Positions 36,001 through 46,607 of a stretch of DNA of 64,000 nt are shown here, piece by piece. Origin of the DNA: Parastagonospora avenae f. sp. tritici 18332-5 (lineage: Eukaryota; Ascomycota; Dothideomycetes; Pleosporales; Phaeosphaeriaceae). Within the stretch, counting starts at the first letter, position 1. Each line of letters opens with the position of its first letter. Below the pieces are notes generated by a model that saw only the letters and a program-made list of their open reading frames with translations, was not told the DNA's origin and searched no databases. Where the stretch lies: positions 496,001 through 560,000 of the forward strand of contig JAFJTR010000005.1 in the NCBI GenBank assembly GCA_022559985.1. The letters are read 5' to 3'. The translations under genes were made by a program, and so were the position numbers.

Positions 36001-36606
36001 TTTAGCTGATTTATGTCTACTGATGGCATGAAATGACGCAGTACATTCGAAGGATAGGCCTTGTAGCTTGCGATGAATGTCAATCAGAGAACTTGTCGCA
36101 GTCGTCGTTGGAGTGTCGCATACGTGGCGGTGAAAACTTTCATCCAATCACATATTTCTAGTCTGTTCATAGGCATTGTTCATTGATAGCGCTTTCGATG
36201 CTGCTAGTGATGCGGACAATCCTTTTGTCGACGCAATAAAGCGCGGTGGTTTCACGAGATACAAGTAACCTAGAACACAAGGCAAAATCGCAGGATTCAT
36301 GTATTCGTTGCCTTCTGAATTCAGGCGTCAAAAACGCCTCGCCCTCGCGTTCAGAGTGTTTTGTTTCTACCTAAGATTAGGCCATTCTTCCTTGTCTGAC
36401 CACCAGCGGATACAGGACAACCACGAGCACGGAAAATTGTGGTCAGGTATGTACAAGGTGGTACATAGTAGCCTTCAGGGCTTTTGTTGGCCGCAAAAGA
36501 ACAGATGCATGCAAGAAAGCTTCGTAAGGATTGGGTGGTGTCGGATCACAAGTATCGTCAACATCTCAACTACGCGATCAGGTGGAGCGAGAGGGACAAT
36601 TGGCTC
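33042..36606. other. Long region without a supported gene
   Basis: About 3.5 kb. The first 200 bases are the peroxygenase promoter side. Frames at 33478-33999, 34569-34949, 35009-35530 and 35693-36031 reach 100-175 codons but overlap on opposite strands and lack domains, signal peptides or coherent splice sites. Nothing repetitive was recognised before the minisatellite at 36612. Confidence 0.45.
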
Positions 36607-36951
36607 TTATGGAGCTCGTGCAGCCAGACGAGCGGGAGGGACGATTGACTCTTGTGGAGCTCGTGCAGCCAGACGAGCGGGAGGGACGATTGACTCTTGT
36701 GGAGCTCGTGCAGCCAGACGAGCGGGAGGGACGATTGACTCTTGTGGAGCTCGTGCAGCCAGACGAGCGGGAGGGACGATTGACTCTTGCGGAGCTCGTG
36801 CAGCCAGACGAGCGGGAGGGACGATTGACTCTTGTGGAGCTCGTGCAGCCAGACGAGCGCCGGGTATCATAATGGTCTCTTGCGGAGCTGGTGCAGCTGC
36901 GGCCATCGAAAGGCTCAGGAAGACGGTGGACAGGATGTTGAGGAGTTGCAT
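36607..36951 (-). CDS. Secreted protein of perfect 15-residue repeats (candidate repeat-peptide precursor)
   Basis: A minus-strand frame of 114 residues from the ATG at 36949-36951. A clear signal peptide (MQLLNILSTVFLSLSMAAAA) is followed by one divergent unit (APQETIMIPGARLAAR) and five identical units of APQESIVPPARLAAR, ending in AP then TAA. The stop lies where CAA of the next unit would be (CAA to TAA); the degenerate unit beyond it can still be read. There are no Cys or Tyr residues. An upstream TATA-like string (catataatt) lies about 90 bases before the ATG. Repeats after a signal peptide recall fungal precursors cut into peptides, but each unit here has only single Arg residues, not the usual Lys-Arg. 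A wall or matrix role is equally possible. Plus-strand frames through the same repeats lack a signal peptide. Confidence 0.7.
   Translation of the reverse strand: MQLLNILSTVFLSLSMAAAAPAPQETIMIPGARLAARAPQESIVPPARLAARAPQESIVPPARLAARAPQESIVPPARLAARAPQESIVPPARLAARAPQESIVPPARLAARAP
36612..36860. repeat. 45-bp minisatellite, five full copies plus a partial one
   Basis: The plus-strand unit begins gagctcgtgcagccagacga, with copies starting at 36612, 36657, 36702, 36747, 36792 and a partial one at 36837. The copies are near identical; single differences are an early atg/ctc change before the first and a gcg for gtg before the fifth. Because the unit is a multiple of three, all three frames on both strands stay open across it. 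Confidence 0.95.
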
Positions 36952-37020
36952 GGCTGTCGATTGTTGCGAGGATAACAGGTGGAATGAATCGGCTTGTTGT
37001 GAGTAAGAATTCAGTGTGAA

Positions 37021-37052
37021 CAAGTGCGAGTTAGGGGAATTATATGTGTTTT
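37021..37052 (-). promoter_or_regulatory. TATA-like element upstream of the repeat-protein gene
   Basis: On the minus strand the string CACATATAATTCC lies about 90 bases upstream of the ATG at 36951, in a position suited to a core promoter. This is a match by eye only. Confidence 0.35.
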
Positions 37053-38929
37053 CCGTTGCCTAGTAGAGCTACTTCTACAGGGCCGACTCTTGCGCGTACC
37101 AAGCGCCAATTATCAATCCGTGGGGAGTTGGATACTGTTACCCGTGACCCATCCAAGGCAAGGTCAAAACACGTCCTAGCCGTAGCATGGACCACTGTAC
37201 TTTGTTATAGATTTGGAATCGGTCCTTCGCTGTAGTGGTTGTTTGCTGTTTCGTCCCCCAGTTCTCCAGCTCGAATGGACAGTCTCTCCAATTTCTAATT
37301 TTCCATGGTCTCTCAGGCTACTCTCGGCCTTTCGGTGCATGGTATAGTCTACAACAGCGAGCGGTAGTTAGCAAATAGAGTGTATATAAAAAGGAGGTTT
37401 AATGTTTACCATCTAGCAACTGCACTGTGTCGGGGGTACTTCGGATTCACGTGGCGAATACTCTTGGCAGGATCCACTGCAGTCGTAATAAAGCCGGGGT
37501 CCGCGATTGTAGTTGGTGTAAGATTCTCTACTCACTTCGAGTTGACCACCCGATTTGCCATAAGGTCCGAATGCACCGCGGTCCCTATTCTCCTTGGCCT
37601 TGTCGTCATTGCTCATCATCATGAATGCAAAGGTACGCTTCATAGAGACGAATTTATCGTCTTTCTCACGATAGTCGCCTCCTAATCTGATCCTTCATCC
37701 TTCATCTTGATGGTTCATCTGAGCTGATCAAAGTCATTCGAACCCCGGTGAGATGTGACCGCTATCGACCGAGCTTCGGCAATCTCCACTACGCGGTCGG
37801 CATTGGAAAGGAATCTGCGGGAGCTAGTAGGCTCGTATGCATTGCTCACAAGGTACCTACTTGCACCATGTTCCGTCCAACGTTTATGCCTGGGCATCCC
37901 CATGGCACGGCGTGCACATACCTGAGGCACACCAAGAAGTATCGAGAGAGGCGGCAAGCGGTCAAATCTAGATGGCTTCTTTGCCATGATGTTGGAAAGC
38001 GGATCGAAGTGGGGGAACTGCTGGATTGGACTCTGAAGGTTCATAAAGATCTAGGGGTTGGCGCGAGCGTTTACTGCAAAATGTCAACCCCAACCCTCTC
38101 ACTCTATCGAAGATTTTCCCATTGCACGAGCAGCTTGAAGTCGCGCAACAAACGCGGATCGAGATGTTCGCAACGCCAAGGTGTCGCTTTCGAAAGAATG
38201 GCCGAACCGTCTACACCAGCTAATTTGTTTGATGCCACGTTCTTGCTGTCGATCTCCACGGAGGTGGGCCTGCGCCCTATGGGAATAGCCCTAGGTACAC
38301 CTTCGGTGAAATTAGCATGAATCATGTTGACCTGGCATGCCAACTGCGCAGAGTAGAGAGTTAGTTAGCGTGCGGTCAATTCTCCAGGTGCGTGTGGGTG
38401 ATGATGGTCGTTCACATTGGAAACTGGGTCCTAGATGAACTTCGGCGTATTGGTGTCGAAAAGAGTGCCCAGGTGTATTTGAAACCCGGAGTCCGGACCG
38501 CATCGATGACAAAAGACGGAGAACAAACCCGGCGAAGGAGTGTTCGCGAAGGATCTGTGACAACGGACGATTCAAAACAGCACAGCGACGAAAGAGATTG
38601 ACATACCTCGACGCGTGTACCACGAGCGGTGTTCGTCATGCACAGCTTATTGTTGCAGCGACGACAATTGCTTACAATGCGTCTTGATCGAGACCGCAGT
38701 CACTGTTCTGCGCGCGAGCGGATATCGATAGCATCCGTTTCCGCAATGGACTTCGACAACCAAATTTTTTTCCACGATGGCGCACGGACTACAAGATACT
38801 GCTAGTTACTGTGAAACGTCGTGAAATCACGACGAAAACGAATCAGTTTCAAAAACTGTACTGGTGTCACAGCTTCTTCCTCGACAAGATGCCAGAAGGC
38901 AATCGAGGTCAATGAAAAAGGTGGGTCGC
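37053..38929. other. Region without a supported gene
   Basis: Minus-strand 37413-37643 reads MKRTFAFMMMSNDDKAKENR and onward with a GTGAGT donor after GGQLE, so a short exon is possible, but no partner exon was found. A 190-codon plus frame at 37748-38320 and opposing minus frames overlap without recognisable features. The right part is the 3' flank of the U2 gene. Confidence 0.4.
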
Positions 38930-39163
38930 GTACATTCTCCGGTAGTGTTAGGGAGATGACACTGTGCCGGTGGATATGAGCAAGCCCAGTGATCCATCGA
39001 CATATTTCAAAAATAAGAATAATCTTGAAGATCCCGTAGGATCGTCTGAGAAAGCTGTTAGCAAACTACTCAAACAATTGAGGTGGACTGGAAAAACTTA
39101 CTTCAGAGATTAAACTGAAAAGAACAGATACTACACTTGATCTAAGCCAAAAGGCAAAGAGAG
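38930..39163 (-). ncRNA. U2 small nuclear RNA gene, interrupted by a spliceosomal-type intron
   Basis: On the minus strand the 5' part reads CTCTTTGCCTTTTGGCTTAG, then ATCAAGTGTAGTATCTG, then TTCTTTTCAGTTTAATC, the near-invariant U2 5' domain including the GUAGUA branch-site recognition sequence (minus strand of 39125-39138). After a 47-nt insertion come a hairpin GATCC-TACG-GGATC (39030-39043) and an Sm-type site ATTTTTGA (39007-39014), then sequence suited to 3' stem-loops. The mature RNA would be about 185-190 nt, normal for fungi. U2 pairs with the intron branch point in the spliceosome. The 5' end is set by similarity (within 2-3 bases); the 3' end near 38930-38950 is an estimate. Confidence 0.92.
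39055..39101 (-). other. 47-nt intron within the U2 snRNA gene
   Basis: It starts GTAAGT, has TTTGCTAAC immediately before the end, and finishes CAG: a textbook fungal spliceosomal intron. Its removal joins the two halves of a stem, UCUGA (39107-39103) and UCAGA (39049-39045), around a 6-nt loop (A joined to CUUUC). The intron thus sits exactly in a hairpin loop next to the conserved 5' domain. Confidence 0.85.
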
Positions 39164-40307
39164 CTGAGGAAAAGATATGGAGGGCGAGGGGAGGGCAGAA
39201 TATAAAGGCCTGGGAGGCCGCTAGCACTAGCGGCGTTGCTGGGCCGACGACGATGCTGACGTAACAAACTGTTGAATCGCTGGAGTGGGGCGGTGACGTG
39301 GAGTTCTGGCGCTCTCTGATTAGGTGAATGCGGCGCAACCAAATTTTGCCGATTTTGGTGGCGTCTGAAAAACCAAGTGCACGTGACATGTAAGAACACA
39401 AAAAGACTCCTATGGTAGAAATTTTAATCTTTTGCGGGTGACGTGCAGCTGGCCAAGTTTGCGATGACCACTGAAACTGGCGGGATCGGTGATACCCAGT
39501 GGCGTTTACCTTCCCTGATATTCTGCCAATGTACACCACTGCCAGTTCGTAGAAGGTCGTGGAGATGAGGATGTGAGCAATAGGTTAATTTTGTCGTTTA
39601 TGCGGAATTTATCATTTGACTGCACTGCCAGTAGGCTCTCTTTACGATGATGTTCGGAGACCCGAGCATATTCTACAACTGTAGCCCATTTACTTTACCG
39701 TTGCCTCTGATCCAAGTAGGTAGTCAGTCGCCAATGTTGAGTCACGTGATACGCGCACCATATCAGCGCTACAGCATCTTTGGCAGTGCGATGATGCCCA
39801 GGTGACCACGATCTTATCGGGTATCTAAGTGCGATACATTTATAACTCTCCCCCACTTCAATGGGAATTAACAGATGGATGGGAGATTGTGAAGTGCGGT
39901 TTGGAGTTGCAGCTCCCGACGTCGCAGCGGCCAATTGCGCATGGAGCCGCCTGGTCGCGATTCATTCTCCCAGCCGTAGCCGCATCAACCAGCCTTTTCA
40001 TCGCACGCCCTCGTCGCACCGTGCAAGCCAGTGCCCTTGAATCTTCGCGAAGCAGATGCATACCCTTCTCACCGTAGCCGCCGCAGTCTCGCGGACGTTG
40101 GAAATACTGCTCGCAAGTCACCAATTCGTGAGCAAAGAGGGTGTCGCACCAATAAGACCACTTCCTGACGAGATGCGATTGGCGTAGCTGCACGGCAGGT
40201 GCGTTCAGGCCTGCTCAGCCCCTCCGCCTGATGCCATGCGTCAACAATCATATCGCTCACTCGAACCTCACTCGATTACATCGTCGTCAAGCTAACATCA
40301 AGATAAC
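39164..40307. other. U2 upstream region and intergenic DNA
   Basis: The part next to 39163 should hold the U2 (Pol II) promoter. No reading frame here has support. The sequence just before 40308 is the promoter side of the HET gene. Confidence 0.45.
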
Positions 40308-42174
40308 ATGCGGCTCATCAACACAGACACATACCTATTTGAGGAGTTTCTAGGGCGCACTATACCGGGTTATGCCATCATATCACACACATGGGAAGAG
40401 GAGGAAGTGTCCTATGCAGATTACGTCGAGAGCAAGGACCCGCGCAAGAAAGGTTTCGCAAAGATCTACAAAACGTGCGAGCTGGCCGCGAAAGAAAAAA
40501 ATCCATACGCATGAGTTGACACATGCTGCATCGACAAGTGCAGCAGCGCTGAACTTACTGAAGCCATAAAGTCTATGTTTCGCTGGTACCAGAGACCGAC
40601 AGTGTGCTATGCATTTTTGTCAGATCTACCGGCCGTCGAGGAGAAGGAGCAAGCGATGAAATCTTGCAGATGGTAAGCTTTGGTGTCTTTGCCATGTACG
40701 TGCCTTCGATCCTCACAATGACAGGTTCACTCGAGGGTGGACTTTGCTAGAACTGATAGCCCCACGCCAAATGTCCTTTTTCGACATGGACTGGAATGAC
40801 ATAGGGCCCAAACGCTCACTATCGAATATGCTAAGCGACATAACCCGGGTGCCAACTGACGTCTTTTCCGAGATGTGTCCGCTGGCAATGATCCCCGTAG
40901 CCGAGAAAATGTCTTGGGCAGCAGGTAGAATAACCACTCGAATCGAGGATACGGCGTATTGCTTGCTGTAAGTAATTCCAGCTACAACGGCTCTGTAAAC
41001 ACGGTCATTGACTTTGCATATGAGATACAGCGGTATTTTCGATGTCAATCTACCGCTCATGTACGGAGAAGAAGAAAGAGCTTTTCAGAGACTGCAAGAA
41101 GCAATCATCGACCAGACTCCTGATTTGAGCATATTCGCCTGGATATCGCCAATTCCGTCGCGCGATCTCAGTCCTTCCAGTGGGATGTACTGCGGTGTAC
41201 TAGCCGAATCACCGGATGCTTTCTCTTGGTGCGACACATTACGGCTGCGCTCTCGTCCTCCGAAGAACGGAATCGCAATGTCCAACAACTGCGTGAAGAT
41301 AGACTACACTATTCTCACTTATTATGACCAGGAAGCTAAAGAATATCATTACGGGCTTCCAGTACATTATCACTATAAAGATACCGGAAGTGGTGCTGCA
41401 ACCCTAAGTGTAAAACTTCGGAAAGTGGGCTCAGGACAATTCTTGCGAAGTAACCCTTACCAGTTCTACAGCTACCTACATGACAGTCGCAATCCCTCCG
41501 TTTGCCAAGGTACGCACCAACTTTTACGGAGGGCACCAACTGCAAACATGTTCAGAGAGTTCCCAATCATGTCATTCAGCTTGATAAACGAGGAAAATGT
41601 AATGAGGCTGCGACCCAGAAGCATCAGGCTCAGACTCGGTCCAGGGATATGGTCTAGGAGCAGCTTTCCAACATCACGTTACAACCACAAGGACAACTTG
41701 TTTTCCGTATCGTGCGAAAGTGACTTTCACAGTGATTGGGCCCTTCTCAGACTGTTCGTGGAAATTCACACTGACTCAAGGGGCATGACTTTTCCATGCA
41801 CTCTATACACAACATTTTGGGCAAGGACACGCGGACCACAGTGCTCAATATCGTCTGAGCAAGCTTATGAAACTAAGCTCAAAAGTCTACGGTCAGATTT
41901 GGCGGCCTGGGATCACGGTACTGGAATTGTAATAGAATCTCTTCGCGAAAGTAAAATTCCACGTGCTTCACAGGCTATCGTGAAATTTCCTGGTACCGAA
42001 TCCTGCACTATCGTCACAATCATATGCGCAGCTAGGGAGGACATACCGGATTGGATGCCACGCGGTTGTACTTGGGATGTGCATGTGAAAAGTTCTGTGC
42101 ATGAAGAAGGTGAACTGCCTCCTGCGCTGACGCCCAAGCTGTGGACGCTGAGTAACGATGGTCACTACGACTGA
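40308..42174 (+). pseudogene. HET-domain gene stopped by an in-frame TGA
   Basis: The first exon begins MRLINTDTYLFEEFLGRTIPGYAIISHTWEEEEVSY, the standard opening of HET (heterokaryon-incompatibility) proteins. At 40512-40514 the codon before VDTCCIDKCSSAELTEAIKSM is TGA, where relatives have Trp (TGG), a G-to-A change. Beyond it the frame continues perfectly: CRW joins FTRGWTLLELIAPRQM through an intron at about 40675-40725, and DTAYCLL joins GIFDVNLPLMYGEEERAF through one at about 40969-41029. The rest of the C-terminal region (to 42174) is open and without recognisable domain. HET proteins trigger cell death on non-self fusion. The intact remainder points to recent loss or to a sequencing error. 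Confidence 0.8.
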
Positions 42175-42229
42175 CTGCTTCTTCTCTCATTGGCTATCGG
42201 GCTATCGAAGTGCGGCTATACGACCTCAT

Positions 42230-42448
42230 CCACCAGGCGCGGGCAAAATTCCTGTCCGCCCTCGCCTAACGAGAAGAAGTTATAGTGACCTGAATATTCT
42301 TTAAAGCTTTTGCAGAACTAGATACTAATATATTAGTGTAGTGTATGTCTCTAGGCTCTCTTATAAATTTATAAGTATGCTCCTAAAAACTATTAGAGCG
42401 CTTCGCGCATGTGTAGAGCGGACAGGAATTCTGCCGCTGCCAAGTGAT
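42230..42448 (+). mobile_element. MITE-like element, copy 1
   Basis: A 219-bp AT-rich element with terminal inverted repeats of about 30 bp: the left end contains GGCAAAATTCCTGTCCGC and the right end, read on the other strand, GGCAGAATTCCTGTCCGC. The outer bases are CCACCAGG at the left and CCAAGTGA at the right. A related copy of 222 bp is at 51315-51536. No coding capacity. A target-site duplication was not seen. It lies 55 bases after the HET pseudogene. Confidence 0.8.
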
Positions 42449-43227
42449 CTACATCCCAGCAAGGCCATATCAGCAAAATACCAGAATGTAAGTTTCCAGC
42501 ACTCGTGCGCAAGCCATAGACAAGGTCCCGCCCGGTCTCATGACCTTGCATTTCTACCCAGGTATCAAAGGCTAGAACTGCTTGATTACGCAGAACTAGA
42601 AAGTAGCTATCTGGTGCTCTTGAATTGAGGAACTTCTGTAGTTGCGAGGCTGATTGGGTACTTTATTGAACGGTGATTAGTTGTTCCTGGTTAGATCTCA
42701 CGCTCAACCACACCTCTCAAGTTGCACAAGAAGCGAGAAATAGCTGACACAGCTAGACTGCGAAAACAGTCTAAGAGAAGAAGAAAACAATTTAAAAGCA
42801 GCATCGAATACCCCCAGGAAGTCTTTTAAGTTTATAGAGATATATACATGTAGAGCTGTCCACACAAAAGCCAGGTACAATCGAACCAAGAGACCTTCCA
42901 AACGCAGTTATTCAGTTCCAAGAAAACTGGGAAAAGATGCGCTCTAGCTTGCTCCATGCGTCCTGCCTTTGCCTGGGCATATCGGATGTGGTTCGCACAC
43001 GAGAATTACTGAGGCTGCTAAATCTCACTTTTCTTGCAACGTGAGAGCATGCCACATTACTCTGCACTCTAGAAAGGCTAATCAGACGTTTGCCTTTCTA
43101 GCAAAGTACACATATTTACTTACACATCAATCGTTCGAGACTGTTTGTGCTCACGTACAGTCGACAGCGAAGTATAATTTTTTCACCATCCCAAGGTCAG
43201 TCCTAACACATCTTCTGTCGGGTATCA
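42449..43227. other. Intergenic region
   Basis: No supported gene. AT-rich in places, with short frames only. Confidence 0.4.
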
Positions 43228-43723
43228 ATGTGTTTCAGCTGTCGCTCTCGAAGACACCGAAGTCCTCAGGAAGTTGCAAGAAGAGTTGGCACCCCAAGGA
43301 CCGAATTATTCGAAGGAAAACTATGGCATCGAAGACAGCCTCGCACACTCTTACTTTCGGCCAGACATAAAGTGGATGTTCGCCATAGTCCGCGCTGTCT
43401 ATGGTCAATTTAGCGACGCGCTGTAGGATCAGACGCCCGAACTCCTCCAACATCATGTCTTGGAGACCCTGAGGCTAGGGGACCGAATAGACATGCATCC
43501 GCGTTACGAGATGACCATTGTTGAAGACGAAGCAACGCTGGCCGGGGCATATTCGTGCAGTGCACGCCGTACATTTCGCGCTTGGGTAGCCGCTGATTTG
43601 CCCTACCAGCTCCTTGAGAATCAGCTGGAAAAGTTCGGTGGAAACACGGAGGTCCATGATAAATTACCCAGGAATAGTGCGCATAACGACTTGATGGATC
43701 GTGCGAGTTTTGGGCCTCTCCGA
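43228..43723 (+). pseudogene. Decayed reading frame of unknown family
   Basis: Read through one in-frame TAG at about 43424-43426, the plus strand encodes ENYGIEDSLAHSYFRPDIKW, then MFAIVRAVYGQFSDAL, the stop, DQTPELLQHHVLETLRLGD and RAWVAADLPYQLLENQLEK. The composition is protein-like and the helical spacing loosely recalls fungal BTB/POZ-domain proteins, but no defining motif is present. No clean start was found. I treat it as a broken remnant. Confidence 0.35.
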
Positions 43724-43731
43724 TGACAAAA

Positions 43732-45876
43732 CTGTACATTCGTGGACCACGATTGCTTGCGCTCGCTGGAGAAAGGGCCTGAGGAGCCTGAGTTGAAACA
43801 CCCAGCATTGAGGAATCTACCTACAGACTAGGAGCTAGAAGGAGCAAGAGTACCCACGGGAGAGCTTGCTGGGGCTGAGGATGGCGGTGAGACCGAAGAT
43901 GGTGCCGAGGATGTTGGTTGGATGTACATGGACATAACAGATTATGTTCCGGTGTACAATCGTTGGACTTCGGGTGTATTTCCATGGCTTGCATATTACG
44001 AAAAGCCCCATGGGTCTTACGTGAACGACTCACATTGTTAGATATGGTGTCTTGTAGGTGCTACACGCTATGCGAGGTGGTCATGCTATTGCTGTTCGTC
44101 AACAATTGGATGCCAGGCGCGCTGAACGATACAAGATATGTAAATTACAAAATACACGAAGCTGAATAAGGCACCCTGTAAGTACTGGAATGCCTCTGAC
44201 AGAAAGATAAGTTCCTTCAGCTAAGACGACTAGGATAGGACCGAGCACATTTATGTACGCTGTGCTCATCGTAGAAGTATTTTAAGGATAGGCCCTGGTA
44301 ATGCCAACTTCGTTCTGAAACCTGCCTTGCTTGTACTTGCTCGTTCTGGTTATCACCGGTGGCTGTAAGATAGGAGCTATCCGTTATAAAGAGTCGGCCC
44401 TGTTGAAGTGCAATGCAAGTAACAAGCGTATCGTGGTGTGAGATCCGAGGATTTCAAGCTTTATGGGAATGTACTAAGCTCATTAGGATGCAAATAACCT
44501 CAGCGCTGAAGAGTCGCTATGCTGGCGCACAAGGCAATACCTAGCATGAGGGTACCTAGGTATGTACCCGCTCCATCAGCTGACCCGTCTGTGGGGGCGG
44601 GCGCTTGCCCAGAGTGATCGCTTTGAAACGCAAATCCGGGTGAAAACGGCCTCAGTGCATACGTGTGCCTGACAACCGAAGGTAGGTACATAGGTAAGGG
44701 CGGCAGACGAGGGAACCGCAATTGCCAATCAGGTTAACAAACTCGGAGGCAACAGCTGGGCAGATAGCATTAGCGCTGCTACTTGACGCCATCGAAGAGA
44801 CCACGTGGCGGAGCTAGATGTGGATGAGATGCTGCTTTGCGTAGATGAAACCGGTTATTTTACAGCGATCACAACGAGTACCCAAGTCACTGTAACGTCG
44901 AAGATGCCGGAGGCGGCCAAGTGTTGGGGGTTGCCACGACGAGATGGAAACATCAAGCCGTGCAGAAAACCCTGTGTGTGCCTTCATCTCTAGATGGCGC
45001 CTGGAGAATAATCTTGTGAGAAGTTGTAGTGCTCATAAAGACACTCTGGGCACTCTCGTGGCTGAAGGCGACAAATCTGAGACACATTTCTCTGGACAGA
45101 AGAACATGGCCAATGATTTCCTTTGACCGTGGACATGAGCCTCTGCATACAGGGACCCTGCGATGAGAAGGACAATCGCCTTGCTGCCTGGTAGTCTACG
45201 GATAACGCTAAATCAACGCTCGCTAGGGGCTGCTAAGTCTATGATTCGCGTGTAGTGAGATCAAGATGGCGGCTGGAGGCTTGTGGGGTTCTCCACATAT
45301 TTTCCTTACAGGGGTTTCCTACGCTGCACACATCCGCATGTTGAAAGCATATTTTCAAACCTTGGTTGACAATCACTATCGTGTAAGAGCTCCTCCTCTT
45401 CTGTCATCCCCACTTCCACACCATACTGCCCGGTGGATCCACCAAGTAGCGGCCACTTCTTGCGGAAGTACTTGTAGCATGCAACAGTAGTGCGAGATGT
45501 TGTATCAACGCATGGACTTGCTAAGTCGAAGGAACTGGTAGAGAAGACTAACTTTCAGCGGGCTTGTTAGCGTGCCTTGTGGTGCGATGGCGCTCGTATT
45601 CCTGATGTGATTCGGTCCGAGGACCCTGATCCTGCTCTCGAACGGAACCTACGTTCGGACCGACAGAGCACGTTGCTCCTAAGAGATCTGTTTGTGGCAG
45701 TCCAGTGCCCAGAGTATCACGGTGTATGAGGTTTTGCGCTTTTCGGACTAGTGTCTACTACTCTAATCAAGGTGTATAAGTGACAGCACAGCAATGAGCA
45801 TGAACGGCATCCTCTCGCACATCTTCCTCTAACACTCGCGGGCCATTTCAAATCTACTTATTCACTCAACAACACG
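43732..45876. other. Region without a supported gene
   Basis: About 2.1 kb with short frames on both strands and no recognisable motif. The last 200 bases are the promoter side of the secreted protein gene at 45877. Confidence 0.45.
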
Positions 45877-46607
45877 ATGCTCATTTCCACGCTGGTTTGC
45901 CTCGCTTCTGCCTTGGCCGCTTCCGCGATACCTATGTCCACGAGGGACACAGACAACGACCTCAATAAGGCTGCCGTAGATGCCTGGCTCGCAGATACCA
46001 ACGACACGGCGCCTCTGATCATCGGCTCGAGATTTTACACCAAGTTAGACACTTCTTCAGGGCTCGACAAGCGCGGCTGCGATGCACATGTCGGTACGTA
46101 AATCATGTGCACAAATTATGTGAGATACACACTGACATCGTACACCAACGTCTAGAGAACAATGTTGACCGTACGGGGAATTTTTGGGGTGAATGGTCCA
46201 AAGTCAGCGGCTGCCAGTTCGCCAGCGATAGCGAAGGAGATATGGGAATCAGGATCGACACAAGTCAGACCATAACTACCCAGGTTTCCAAGGATTTTGA
46301 TATTGGCCTGTCGAGCCCGGAGATCATAGCCAAGATCGTTAACGCGAAGGTAGGCTTCAACCTTGGCCACACGTGGTCCACGGCCAAGACTACCACAGAC
46401 TCCATTTCGTGCACTATCCCGAAGCACTCCGTTGGATCGGTGTGGCAGCGTAATCTCATGGGCTGGGCGGATACGGCGCAGCGGAGTTGTTCGTGCGATG
46501 GTTGCAGCCCCTGGAAGTTTGGCCACATTACTTTTCCCCTAGATGCCGACTCGAAGACCAGTCGGGATATGGGTTGCTCGACAGGCAAGAAGGCCAAATG
46601 TTGGTAA
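45877..46607 (+). CDS. Secreted Cys-rich protein with a Kex2-type propeptide
   Basis: Two exons, 45877-46093 and 46156-46607 (62-nt intron, GTACGT to TAG), give 222 residues. A signal peptide of about 17 residues (MLISTLVCLASALAASA) is followed by an acidic propeptide ending LDKR at residue 66, a Kex2 site; the mature chain starts GCDAHV. It has eight Cys residues, among them SGCQF, SISC, RSCSCDGC and the C-terminal KCW. The central part (DTSQTITTQVSKDFDIGLSS then VNAKVGFNLGHTWSTAKTTT) has the alternating pattern of beta-sheet domains found in some secreted fungal and bacterial proteins. I cannot name the family. It looks like a secreted effector-like or defence protein; toxicity is not established. 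Confidence 0.75.

Noticed and set aside
36612..36860. CRISPR-like array
   Set aside because: Units are contiguous without spacers, and the genome is eukaryotic.
36607..36951. Ustiloxin/phomopsin-like cyclised repeat-peptide (dikaritin) precursor
   Set aside because: Units have no Tyr and no Lys-Arg cleavage sites, and no UstY-type or tyrosinase gene lies nearby.
36299..37006. Plus-strand frame through the 45-bp repeats with RR sites in each unit (ARAARRAGGTIDSCG)
   Set aside because: It lacks a signal peptide and has no support outside the array, while the minus strand starts with a clean signal peptide exactly before the repeats. It is open mainly because the unit length is a multiple of three.
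37748..38320. Plus-strand frame of 190 codons
   Set aside because: No domain, start context or expression sign; opposing frames on the minus strand are similarly open.
40512..40514. TGA read as selenocysteine in the HET gene
   Set aside because: Ascomycete fungi lack the selenocysteine machinery, and relatives have Trp at this place.
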